Shown piece after piece: positions 1-6,735 of a stretch of 28,153 nucleotides of DNA. Origin of the DNA: a virus; IMG/VR virus record IMGVR_UViG_3300028392_001475, positions 1 to 28,153 of that record, one strand, 5' to 3'. Position numbers and translations under genes: made by a program. Positions within the stretch are counted from its first letter, which is position 1; the number at the start of each line of letters is the position of its first letter. The notes below the pieces were generated by a model, which was given only the letters and a program-made list of their open reading frames with translations, was not told the DNA's origin and made no database searches.

Positions 1-44
1 TCTTCTCCGGTGATCAATCTTATAATTTTTACTTTATCATCCAT
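1..44 (-). CDS. Partial small conserved gene downstream of uvsW (N-terminus only)
   Basis: The first 14 codons of a gene that runs off the left edge; it reads MDDKVKIIRLITGE. Its ATG overlaps the uvsW stop codon by 8 bases, a spacing typical of translationally coupled phage genes. I recall small proteins starting with a similar KIVRLI(S/T)GE stretch near uvsW in marine T4-like phages, but 14 residues are too few to name it. The call rests on position and the overlap. Confidence 0.5.
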   Translation of the reverse strand, partial: MDDKVKIIRLITGE

Positions 45-1542
45 TTTTCAATTTTATTTTATATATCTTAAAAGGAAATTTCTCATCTGAATAAATTTTT
101 GATCTTTCCACAAAATGTTTCAGTGTGAAATTCATATGATTTTTATGACGCAAATCATCAGCAATGTCATAAAGAGTCGCTTGATTTTTGCCTTCACCCT
201 TTCTCAATCCTCTTCCGATTGATTGTAAGTTTCTAACTCTACTTTTCGATGGAGATGCGAATATAATATTATGCAGATTGCGAATATTAATTCCAGTAGA
301 AAAAGTGCCAAAAGAAGCGACAACAATAGCATCATTTTCTATCTCCATAATTCTTCTAATCTCTTCTCTATCTGCGGTGTCTGTTCCACCGTGAACAAAA
401 AATACTTTCCTATTACCAATTTTCTCAGTATTCTTTATCATATTATACAGTATTTTACCATGTTTATCAACCATTTGGTACAAAATAAGTGTATTTTGTT
501 TTAGACTTACCGCAAGATTTTTTATGAATTTGTTTCTTTCTTCATTGAGAATCAAGTATTCTATTTCTTCCTGATAAGATTTTTTGGACATACTCTCACA
601 TATTGTGTCACTGTGTTTTAGAACCAAACATTTAATATTGAAATCTGCAAGTTGTCCTTTATCGATAAGTTCTTTTGTTGTGGTAACTTTTTCAATAGGT
701 CCAAAAAGGCCTTCGAGTACCAATTTGTGTGTCTTGGTTCCGTCCAATGTTCCCGTCAAACCAATTCTATATTTGGTATTAACACAAGATGTTAGAATGT
801 GGACCAGAGATGTTGCCTTGAAAAGATGTGCTTCGTCACCAATGACATAATCAAATTGGTGAAAATATTCTTCTGGCATTTTAAAAATGGATTGCCATGT
901 TGAGATAGTCAAAGATTTGTCAGCATTTTTTGACATTCCTTGATAAATCCTGTGTACATGATCTTGTACATTGAAATCTGTTTCTGATGCATAGTCAGCA
1001 AAATCCGAATATAATTGTTCAACAAGTGATGTTGTGGGAACAACAATGAGACCTTTTAGATTTTGATAATCAAGGAATTGTCTGAACAAGAGATATATGA
1101 TGAGTGATTTACCTGACGCAGTAGGAGACAACAGTAGTGTTCTTCTATTTTGTAATGCAGTAATAAATGCTTTTACTTGATGTTCTCTTATACCAATTGG
1201 TTTACCCAAAGAGTGCAAGTTTAGACTTTCTGCAAACTTTTCGCAATGATATGTACTGAATTCATCTTGAATATCCGGACGTGTTGAATCATATTCGTAA
1301 ATATAATCACGTTCCTCGCAAAACAATTCAATGTATTTCAATAATCCCAGATAAATTAAATTTGACTGTAGATTCAAAAGACGTATTTTTCCGTCCCATA
1401 TTTTATTACGAAATGCCGGAGTAAATTGATGACCGGGAACAAAGAATGTAAAATACTCTGATAGTTCTCTCAGAATATATTTTTCTGCAAGTATTTTGGC
1501 ATAAACTTCGTTATGTTTCGATATCGTTATATCACACGCCAT
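37..1542 (-). CDS. uvsW: UvsW-type RNA-DNA and DNA helicase
   Basis: A 501-residue superfamily 2 helicase, the same size as T4 UvsW, which unwinds R-loops and branched recombination intermediates and helps switch replication from origin-dependent to recombination-dependent. The N-terminal accessory domain contains the FRNKIWDGKIRLL stretch (about 44-56), matching T4 FRYGNWDGRIRLL. Visible motifs are Walker A SPTASGKS (139-146), DEAH box (236-239), a GLTGTLDG motif III region and motif VI QSIGRGLRKG near the C-terminus. The start overlaps the uvsY stop by 11 bases, so the two genes are probably co-translated from the sigma70-like promoter upstream of uvsY. All motifs look intact. Confidence 0.95.
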   Translation of the reverse strand: MACDITISKHNEVYAKILAEKYILRELSEYFTFFVPGHQFTPAFRNKIWDGKIRLLNLQSNLIYLGLLKYIELFCEERDYIYEYDSTRPDIQDEFSTYHCEKFAESLNLHSLGKPIGIREHQVKAFITALQNRRTLLLSPTASGKSLIIYLLFRQFLDYQNLKGLIVVPTTSLVEQLYSDFADYASETDFNVQDHVHRIYQGMSKNADKSLTISTWQSIFKMPEEYFHQFDYVIGDEAHLFKATSLVHILTSCVNTKYRIGLTGTLDGTKTHKLVLEGLFGPIEKVTTTKELIDKGQLADFNIKCLVLKHSDTICESMSKKSYQEEIEYLILNEERNKFIKNLAVSLKQNTLILYQMVDKHGKILYNMIKNTEKIGNRKVFFVHGGTDTADREEIRRIMEIENDAIVVASFGTFSTGINIRNLHNIIFASPSKSRVRNLQSIGRGLRKGEGKNQATLYDIADDLRHKNHMNFTLKHFVERSKIYSDEKFPFKIYKIKLKNG

Positions 1543-1966
1543 TGATGAATTTTTCCCAATTGATATAGTCTCTAAGCTGATAAGTTCTGCTTTTTAGCTC
1601 AGAAAGGATTGCTTCAACGACAGAAATAATTTCGTCGTGTACAATCTTTTTTCTGAGAAGTGCAATTAAGTCATCATCACTTTCAAGATATAAATTGATG
1701 TCTGATTTTAATACAAATGGAAATGGTTCCCAACCAAATTCGTCCAATTCCTCTTTTGATAATTTACCCGTGTAATATTCCCATTTGGACTTTTTCAATT
1801 TTAAATAATCAAAGTGTGCTTTTCTCGAAGAAAGTTTACTTCTAGTCAACGCATTCAGATATTTACTGTGTAAAATTGGGATACGAAGTAATTCGCGAGA
1901 CGGTTCAGTTGAATCTATGACCGCATCTTTTTCCCAATTTTCTAAAACTTTTTCTAAAGAATCCAT
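1532..1966 (-). CDS. uvsY: UvsY recombination mediator
   Basis: A 144-residue protein (T4 UvsY is 137). In T4, UvsY loads the UvsX recombinase on single-stranded DNA coated with gp32. The alignment to T4 is weak but continuous: an N-terminal KDAVIDSTEP-like stretch matching T4 KDVFIDST, then a conserved HSKYLNALTRSKL (T4 YSKWLNKHSS), a DYLKLKKSKWEYYTGK segment (T4 RLDYYSGR), and a C-terminal helix with LKSRTYQLRDYI (T4 IKSRGFAIKHIQ). It sits directly before uvsW, as in T4-like genomes. No strong Shine-Dalgarno precedes the ATG. A TTGACT/TATAAT promoter lies just upstream. Confidence 0.88.
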   Translation of the reverse strand: MDSLEKVLENWEKDAVIDSTEPSRELLRIPILHSKYLNALTRSKLSSRKAHFDYLKLKKSKWEYYTGKLSKEELDEFGWEPFPFVLKSDINLYLESDDDLIALLRKKIVHDEIISVVEAILSELKSRTYQLRDYINWEKFINGV

Positions 1967-1987
1967 AATAATACCAATAACAAAAAA

Positions 1988-2015
1988 ATTATATATTAAG
2001 AGTCTAGGAAGTCAA
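1988..2015 (-). promoter_or_regulatory. Sigma70-like promoter for uvsY-uvsW
   Basis: On the minus strand TTGACT (2015-2010) and TATAAT (1993-1988) are separated by 16 bases, close to the host sigma70 consensus. The -35 lies in the last codons of gene 3. Recombination genes are needed before late genes, so an early promoter here fits. No MotA box was seen. Confidence 0.55.
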
Positions 2016-2526
2016 AATATTTAACAGAGAAAGATGCATCCGCAGTAATGATATGGTCTGAGGATAAAGTTGTGTCGAATTGAATGTCTGAAAGTGCCAT
2101 GGGAAATAATCCCACAAGTTGTACTCTCAGAATAGGATTGTTGAGATTCGAAAGAACTGTTAATACGGCATCTGAGTACTGTGGAAACGAGGTTGACTTG
2201 AACTCGTTCTGCAATCTAGTTAAATAATTTCTTTCTTCTGTGCCGTGTGGTGATGCGATAGACAGTAACCATTCGTGTATGTTTTTCCATGAATTTACTT
2301 TTTCATCTACCATAAATTTGATGTTGAACGTACTGTACGAGAGTTTATTGCCCGCAAGATGATAATCTAAACCAGGAGACGGCACAACTATAGCAGGTAA
2401 TTGTATGCCAGGAATATTGACTTCTTGGCAAAAATAAGTTACTTCAGGAACTCTATCAAAAGTCAAAAGAAATTTGGTAGGTTGTAAAAGATTTGTATTT
2501 TCTGGGGTTCTATTTAAAACAGACAT
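1996..2526 (-). CDS. 3: gp3-like tail completion / tail terminator protein
   Basis: A 176-residue protein, the same length as T4 gp3, which caps the head-proximal end of the tail tube and stabilises it. Key resemblance: NIPGIQLP followed by PGLDYHLAGNKLSYSTFNI and KFMVDEKVNSWKNIHEWLL, matching the T4 pattern IPGIRIP ... PGVTFEYDPLIVRFIVDEELKSWIGMYEWML. It has the tail-tube (gp19-like) fold signature, so a gp19 paralogue is the alternative reading, but the length and its position between 23 and uvsY favour gp3. A strong AGGAGG ribosome binding site sits 6-7 bases before the ATG, and a TATAAATA late promoter lies just upstream. Confidence 0.8.
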   Translation of the reverse strand: MSVLNRTPENTNLLQPTKFLLTFDRVPEVTYFCQEVNIPGIQLPAIVVPSPGLDYHLAGNKLSYSTFNIKFMVDEKVNSWKNIHEWLLSIASPHGTEERNYLTRLQNEFKSTSFPQYSDAVLTVLSNLNNPILRVQLVGLFPMALSDIQFDTTLSSDHIITADASFSVKYFDFLDS

Positions 2527-2546
2527 TTATAATCCTCCTATTGGAG

Positions 2547-2554
2547 TATTTATA
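2547..2554 (-). promoter_or_regulatory. T4-type late promoter TATAAATA (gene 3)
   Basis: Exact TATAAATA on the minus strand, about 20 bases upstream of the gene 3 ATG and directly downstream of the gene 23 terminator. In T4 this box is read by a gp55-type late sigma factor together with the sliding clamp; no -35 element is needed. Confidence 0.7.
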
Positions 2555-2559
2555 TGTAT

Positions 2560-2583
2560 AAAAAAGGGGGACCGAAGTCCCCC
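2560..2583 (-). terminator. Rho-independent terminator after gene 23 (TTCG tetraloop)
   Basis: On the minus strand GGGGGAC, loop TTCG, GTCCCCC, then six T. This is a 7-bp GC-rich stem with the very stable C(UUCG)G loop and a U tract, the classic T4-style intrinsic terminator. It lies 44 bases after the gene 23 stop codon. A minor 5-bp hairpin (ACCAT/ATGGT) precedes it. Confidence 0.93.
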
Positions 2584-2626
2584 AATACCATTCTTACGAT
2601 GGTTTCACTGTAAGTTATTGATTTCC

Positions 2627-3964
2627 TTACATCAAATTTTTGACGCCAAATAAGCGGTAATAAACGTTAGAACGCTCATTCAGATGTCCATTACCTTGAA
2701 CCAGGCCTTGTGCAAATGGGTTTGCAACCATGCCGTAACGAGTCTTGAATCCAATCTTAGGTTGGAATGTGTACTGATCAACAGCACGAACCATCTGGAG
2801 AGGAACATATGGGCAGTAGAACAGACCAGCGTCATAAGGAGAAGAACCCTTATATCCGACAGTAACAAGTTCTTGATTGTTGATATAACCACCGAAGTAT
2901 GGGTCAATATAGACCTTAATACGACCGTGAAGCATACCAGCAAAGGTGTTACCAGTGTCATCTACTTGCAGGTCAGCCTGAAGAGCAGGTGTGTACTGGA
3001 GAACGCCAGCCATAGCCATTGCAGATGCAACGTCTGAAGAAACGATCATGACATTACCTTTACCACGACGAGTCTGCTTAGCAATTACGTTAGCATCACG
3101 TTCGATTTGGAAGATAAGACCCTTGAAACGTTCAACTGACCAACGACCATTTGAATCTGTGTCAAGATCGAAGTAACCAGGAGTTGTAGTACCATACTGA
3201 GCACCAGCAACAGCGCAGGTGTAGATAGTACGAATAACTTCACGGTTGATTTCAGCAAGGATTTCAGTAGACAGAATGTTAGACAATTCTGTTTCTGCAT
3301 CCAGACCATGAATCGCCTTCAAGTCTTGTGCAAGTTCAAGTGAGTATTCTGCCTTCAGAGCACGTGATTGTGCAGTAACAGAAACCTTTTCAATGGTGAA
3401 AGCCATTTCTGCAAAGGTACGACCAACGTCTGAACCAAGAAGTTCAGCCTGGGCAGTAGGCATTGCAATACCAGTGGTGGTTGCCTTAGATGAAGGATCT
3501 TGGAAGCTATTAGCCTTATCAGATGCCTGTGATCCAACGAAACCGTATGGGTTTGTAGATGAATTAACACCAGAGAAAATGGTGTTTGCTTCGTTATAGA
3601 ACGCTTCTGTGCCGCTACTTGCAGGATCAGTATTCTGACTGTTGTAACGAGCGCGCATTGCGAAAATCAAACCAGTAGGACCAGTCATTGGCTGAACGCC
3701 AGCAACGTCATACGCAATCAGGTTAGGAAGTGAACGGCGAACAAGAGAGATCAAGATAGGATCGAAGTTCTGTACACCACCAGCAACGTTGGTAGGACCA
3801 TTGTCTGTTTCGTGTAGTTGGTGACGATCTGCTCTCATTGCAGCCTGTTGATTTTCCAATACAAGAGTAGTTACTGCTCTCTTGTAAGGATCCTTAATGG
3901 CTTCAAGTTCTGGATGTTCCAGAACAGGCTGCCATTTCTTTTGTAGTTCTTCAGTTAAATACAT
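2627..3964 (-). CDS. 23: Major capsid protein gp23
   Basis: A 445-residue capsomer subunit of the T4 gp23/HK97-fold family (T4 gp23 is 521; aquatic T4-like versions are shorter). The body has the family hallmarks: FDPILISLVRRSLPNLIAYDVAGVQPM, GPTGLIFAMRARY, and the C-terminal NPFAQGLVQGNG-like region. The N-terminal about 52 residues form the propeptide. LHE at 50-52 fits the gp21 protease site (Leu/Ile-x-Glu), so mature protein would begin at Thr53. A good ribosome binding site (AAGGAG) precedes the ATG. The gene is followed by a strong terminator and preceded by AATAAATA late boxes, consistent with high late expression. Confidence 0.97.
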   Translation of the reverse strand: MYLTEELQKKWQPVLEHPELEAIKDPYKRAVTTLVLENQQAAMRADRHQLHETDNGPTNVAGGVQNFDPILISLVRRSLPNLIAYDVAGVQPMTGPTGLIFAMRARYNSQNTDPASSGTEAFYNEANTIFSGVNSSTNPYGFVGSQASDKANSFQDPSSKATTTGIAMPTAQAELLGSDVGRTFAEMAFTIEKVSVTAQSRALKAEYSLELAQDLKAIHGLDAETELSNILSTEILAEINREVIRTIYTCAVAGAQYGTTTPGYFDLDTDSNGRWSVERFKGLIFQIERDANVIAKQTRRGKGNVMIVSSDVASAMAMAGVLQYTPALQADLQVDDTGNTFAGMLHGRIKVYIDPYFGGYINNQELVTVGYKGSSPYDAGLFYCPYVPLQMVRAVDQYTFQPKIGFKTRYGMVANPFAQGLVQGNGHLNERSNVYYRLFGVKNLM

Positions 3965-3995
3965 TTGTTTAACTCCTTGTTGTACTTAAAATTGT

Positions 3996-4007
3996 TATTT
4001 ATTTATT
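3996..4007 (-). promoter_or_regulatory. Candidate late promoter AATAAATA (gene 23), overlapping double box
   Basis: Two overlapping AATAAATA boxes (4003-3996 and 4007-4000) cover the gene 22 stop codon, about 32 bases before the gene 23 ATG. The box differs from the T4 consensus TATAAATA only in its first base, and the same variant recurs upstream of other late genes here. AT-rich chance matches are possible. Confidence 0.42.
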
Positions 4008-5159
4008 TACAGTTTGTGAGATAGCTTTTGTGTAGTATGCCATTTCTGGATCTACATAACCACCTTTTCTATCTTCTTCGATAAGTTGTACTTCATCATC
4101 TAGAGCAGAACTATCGGCAGATTTTACAGTAGAACCAATATAAGATTCTTTAATTGTTTCTAATTTTTCTGCAAATTCTTCCTCGGAGGTAAAATCGATA
4201 CTTTCTGCAAGTCCCTTGATTTTTTCCACCTGTGTCTGCGTCAGGCCTTCACATGCTGCGTAAATAGCCTCAAATTTCATATGTTCGTCGATGATTGATG
4301 AAAGTTCGACAGATTCTTTGATCTGTTCATTCAGCGCACCTTCCAATTCTTCAATCTTGGAAGTTAATTCTTCGACGATATCGACCTTGTCTTCTGGAAT
4401 GTCAATGTAATGTTCGATGAACAGATTACGGAGACCGTCAATGAAATCTTCTACGATTTCTGCACGAAGACCTTTGGTGATAGCAATTTCGTTTTCTTTA
4501 ACCCATTCCTTGACCATATAATCAAGATATGAATCAACTTTATTGGACATCTCTTCGGTGACTTCTTCCAATGCATCATTGAATTGATCTTCAAGTTCAG
4601 CAATTGCTTCTACAACAACATCTTCAGCAATAGAAGTTGCCTTGGCAGAAACCGCAGCTTCAAAAATCATTGATGCTTTGTTCTTGAAATCTTCTGAAAG
4701 ATTTTCACCAGATAACATAGCTTCAATATCTTCATGATAAGATTGGAAGGTTGCACCTGGGTTAGCTTGCATGGTCTGTGGTGCCAACTTAGATGCTACG
4801 CGGTCACGAATGTTCGCATATTGATTTGCATCTTGTTGTGCAGTTGCACGAAGATCTGCACGACCTTGTGTTTCTTGTGGTTGATTCTTTGGTGATGTGT
4901 AACCAACACCATCTTTTTCAGAACCAACTGGAGGAGTTGCACCTGGAGGAGTTGCTTGTGGAGTTCCTTTCAGGTAATTAGGTAATTCGTCATCTTCTTT
5001 TTCCGGAGAATGACCAATAACGCCTGCGTCTTTTTGTCCGTAAGCGACAGATGTGTTTAATTTTGTTTCACCGACACCGCCTTCTTGGCCAGACTTCTTA
5101 GCTGCAATATTTGCATTTAAGATTTCCTTAGCGGCTTCGGATAGATTAAGTTTTCCCAT
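3999..5159 (-). CDS. 22: gp22-like prohead core scaffolding protein
   Basis: A 386-residue acidic, helix-rich protein in the gp22 position between protease 21 and capsid 23. T4 gp22 is the main internal scaffold (269 residues), degraded by gp21 at maturation. Residues about 130-360 are long amphipathic Glu/Lys/Ile helices predicted to be coiled coil (for example VEELTSKIEELEGALNEQ), matching a scaffold. Residues 1-130 are a low-complexity Pro/Gly/Gln/Lys-rich segment not seen in T4 gp22, accounting for the extra length. Several Leu/Ile-x-Glu tripeptides (LSE at 6-8) could be protease sites. Ribosome binding site AAGGAG precedes the ATG, with TATAAATA upstream. Recognition depends on position and composition more than on residue identity. 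Confidence 0.82.
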   Translation of the reverse strand: MGKLNLSEAAKEILNANIAAKKSGQEGGVGETKLNTSVAYGQKDAGVIGHSPEKEDDELPNYLKGTPQATPPGATPPVGSEKDGVGYTSPKNQPQETQGRADLRATAQQDANQYANIRDRVASKLAPQTMQANPGATFQSYHEDIEAMLSGENLSEDFKNKASMIFEAAVSAKATSIAEDVVVEAIAELEDQFNDALEEVTEEMSNKVDSYLDYMVKEWVKENEIAITKGLRAEIVEDFIDGLRNLFIEHYIDIPEDKVDIVEELTSKIEELEGALNEQIKESVELSSIIDEHMKFEAIYAACEGLTQTQVEKIKGLAESIDFTSEEEFAEKLETIKESYIGSTVKSADSSALDDEVQLIEEDRKGGYVDPEMAYYTKAISQTVNK

Positions 5160-5193
5160 TTTTGAAAATCTCCTTGATTTTTTTTATATTGGA

Positions 5194-5201
5194 TATTTAT
5201 A
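5194..5201 (-). promoter_or_regulatory. T4-type late promoter TATAAATA (gene 22)
   Basis: Exact TATAAATA on the minus strand between the gene 21 stop and the gene 22 ATG (35 bases upstream of the ATG). It would give a separate 22-23 transcript for the two most abundant prohead proteins. Confidence 0.7.
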
Positions 5202-5202
5202 C

Positions 5203-5847
5203 TTAAAGTGATTTTAGGAAGTTTTCGAAGATCTTTAGACTTACTGCTTCGATATCGTTTTTAGAAGCTGAAATGATCTGCTTCTTCGCCGTATCGTAAT
5301 GCATTTCTGTCCATACACCATCAACTAACATCCAATCTTTTCCTTCCATAATTCCTTGTACGAAAGCACCAGGAGCAGAAGGGTCTGCTACAATATCCGC
5401 CGCTGTGGCCAGATAGAAATCATCTTGAACAATGTTAATTCCATTGACATTTTTGAGTGAACCCATACCTCTAGAAGATACTCCTAATTGAGCACCACCT
5501 TCAATAAGATTTCTCGCAATGTTACCCATAGGGGTTTCAAGAATTTTAGCTTTGCCTATCCAATCAGTTCCTTCTTGACGTAGGGACACGATAAGGTGTG
5601 ATACTCTATCTAGATTGATTGATGGAGAATCTGGATGACCCAATTCTCCAAAGGCACGATTTTTATTTATATATTCTTCGGAGTAACGGTGAACCTCTTT
5701 ACGCATGGTTTCTTCTTTGTACATACGACCGTTACGATTTGTTCGTTCCGAAACCAGAAAAGGACCTTCAATGAAAAGTGAACGTTTTCCGTCCGACTCT
5801 TCAATGAGATAATTGACCGATTCGGTTATTTCTTTAATGAGTTTCAT
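5203..5847 (-). CDS. 21: gp21 prohead maturation protease
   Basis: A 214-residue serine protease (T4 gp21 is 212) that cleaves prohead proteins after Leu/Ile-x-Glu during head maturation. Family features visible: FIEGPFLVSERTNRNGRMY at about 25-43, AFGELGHP with the likely catalytic His71, and GVSSRGMGS with the likely catalytic Ser at 124 or 125. The N-terminal FIEGPFL segment is typical. The start overlaps the stop of the upstream gene by one base (TAATG), so translation is probably coupled. A GGAG ribosome binding site lies just before it. Confidence 0.95.
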   Translation of the reverse strand: MKLIKEITESVNYLIEESDGKRSLFIEGPFLVSERTNRNGRMYKEETMRKEVHRYSEEYINKNRAFGELGHPDSPSINLDRVSHLIVSLRQEGTDWIGKAKILETPMGNIARNLIEGGAQLGVSSRGMGSLKNVNGINIVQDDFYLATAADIVADPSAPGAFVQGIMEGKDWMLVDGVWTEMHYDTAKKQIISASKNDIEAVSLKIFENFLKSL

Positions 5848-6368
5848 TAAGGAGTTACTCCATATGGAGGATAATTGAATGCCGCAGGATCAGTAAACTG
5901 ACCTGAACTGAAATATGTTCCGTTTTTATGCAATTCAATAATTAATGTGTATGCTGCATTTCCTGTGGTTCCAACCGTTGTAATTGTTACATTTCCTGTT
6001 GGATTAGTAGCATTATTCCAAATTGCCGGCAGGTTATCATTTGGATTTGTATCGCCAGCTCCAACTCCAAGCGCAACGATTGTTTTGTTTGTGTCACCTT
6101 GCCATTTCATTTGTAAATGGCCAATCTCCTGGTCGACATTGTAAACAATTCTCTTAATGGTAAATGCATTTGCACCAAATCCCGCAGGTAGTGTATTTCC
6201 TGTTTGATATAATGCACCATTAGCATTTAAGCAACCACTTAATGTTCTTGGATCAATGATGACCGTTTCAACTTCATTTCCACCGGCAGAATCAAAAATT
6301 CCAACGCGCTTGATGACGGTTCTTTTTGTTGTGTCAATTAATATTTGTTGACTGTTTGATGTTGCCAT
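5847..6368 (-). CDS. Unidentified beta-rich protein in the head gene cluster
   Basis: A 173-residue protein, rich in Thr, Gly, Asn and Ala, without Cys. It looks like an all-beta protein: alternating segments such as TVIKRVGIFD, TFKRIVYNVD-like strands, then a region with TGNVTITTVGTTGNAAYTLIIE and an aromatic C-terminus (FNYPPYGVTP). There is no transmembrane segment or signal peptide. It occupies the place where T4 has gene 68, but does not resemble a prohead core protein. Its location between 67 and 21, with a TAATG coupling to gene 21, suggests a head-associated structural protein such as a decoration protein; that is inference. I do not recognise the family. Confidence 0.75.
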   Translation of the reverse strand: MATSNSQQILIDTTKRTVIKRVGIFDSAGGNEVETVIIDPRTLSGCLNANGALYQTGNTLPAGFGANAFTIKRIVYNVDQEIGHLQMKWQGDTNKTIVALGVGAGDTNPNDNLPAIWNNATNPTGNVTITTVGTTGNAAYTLIIELHKNGTYFSSGQFTDPAAFNYPPYGVTP

Positions 6369-6381
6369 TGTTTAATACCTT

Positions 6382-6708
6382 TTATTCGTCTTCGGAAAAT
6401 TCGTCAGATTCCTCGTCATCTTCGTCAAAACCATCCTCTTCATCGCCATCGACATCTTCTTTAGTCAGACAAGTTTTCTTGATCATCTTTTTGATCATTG
6501 CTTTGTCTTCCTTTTCGTCATCGTGATCTTCTTCTTTTTCCATATCACAACCAGCGCCTTCTCTTGCCAGTAATCCACCAGCAAGTTCTAATTTCATTGT
6601 TTCAATATGTGACATTACACGATCATGAATTTCTGCGTAAAGAATTTCTCTAGCCGCACTACCGTCGTCCTGAAAAGTGTAATCCACAAAAGATTTAATA
6701 TTAGACAT
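6382..6708 (-). CDS. 67: Acidic prohead core protein, gp67-like
   Basis: A 108-residue protein in the T4 gp67 position directly after portal gene 20. The N-terminal half is helical (FVDYTFQDDGSAAREILYAE, HDRVMSHIETMKLELAGGLL), comparable to the T4 gp67 N-terminus. The C-terminal 30 residues are almost entirely Asp/Glu with Gly and Ser, the same architecture as T4 gp67 (80 residues). In T4 it is an essential prohead core component cleaved by gp21. The start chosen is the ATG at 6708, preceded by GGAG at good spacing; an in-frame TTG 12 bases upstream overlaps that ribosome binding site and is unlikely. TATAAATA lies 20 bases upstream. Confidence 0.75.
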   Translation of the reverse strand: MSNIKSFVDYTFQDDGSAAREILYAEIHDRVMSHIETMKLELAGGLLAREGAGCDMEKEEDHDDEKEDKAMIKKMIKKTCLTKEDVDGDEEDGFDEDDEESDEFSEDE

Positions 6709-6727
6709 TTTTATCTCCAAATAAGAT

Positions 6728-6735
6728 TATTTATA
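6728..6735 (-). promoter_or_regulatory. T4-type late promoter TATAAATA (gene 67)
   Basis: Exact TATAAATA on the minus strand overlapping the gene 20 stop codon and placed 20 bases upstream of the gene 67 ATG. It would start a 67-hypothetical-21 transcript independent of gene 20. Confidence 0.7.
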
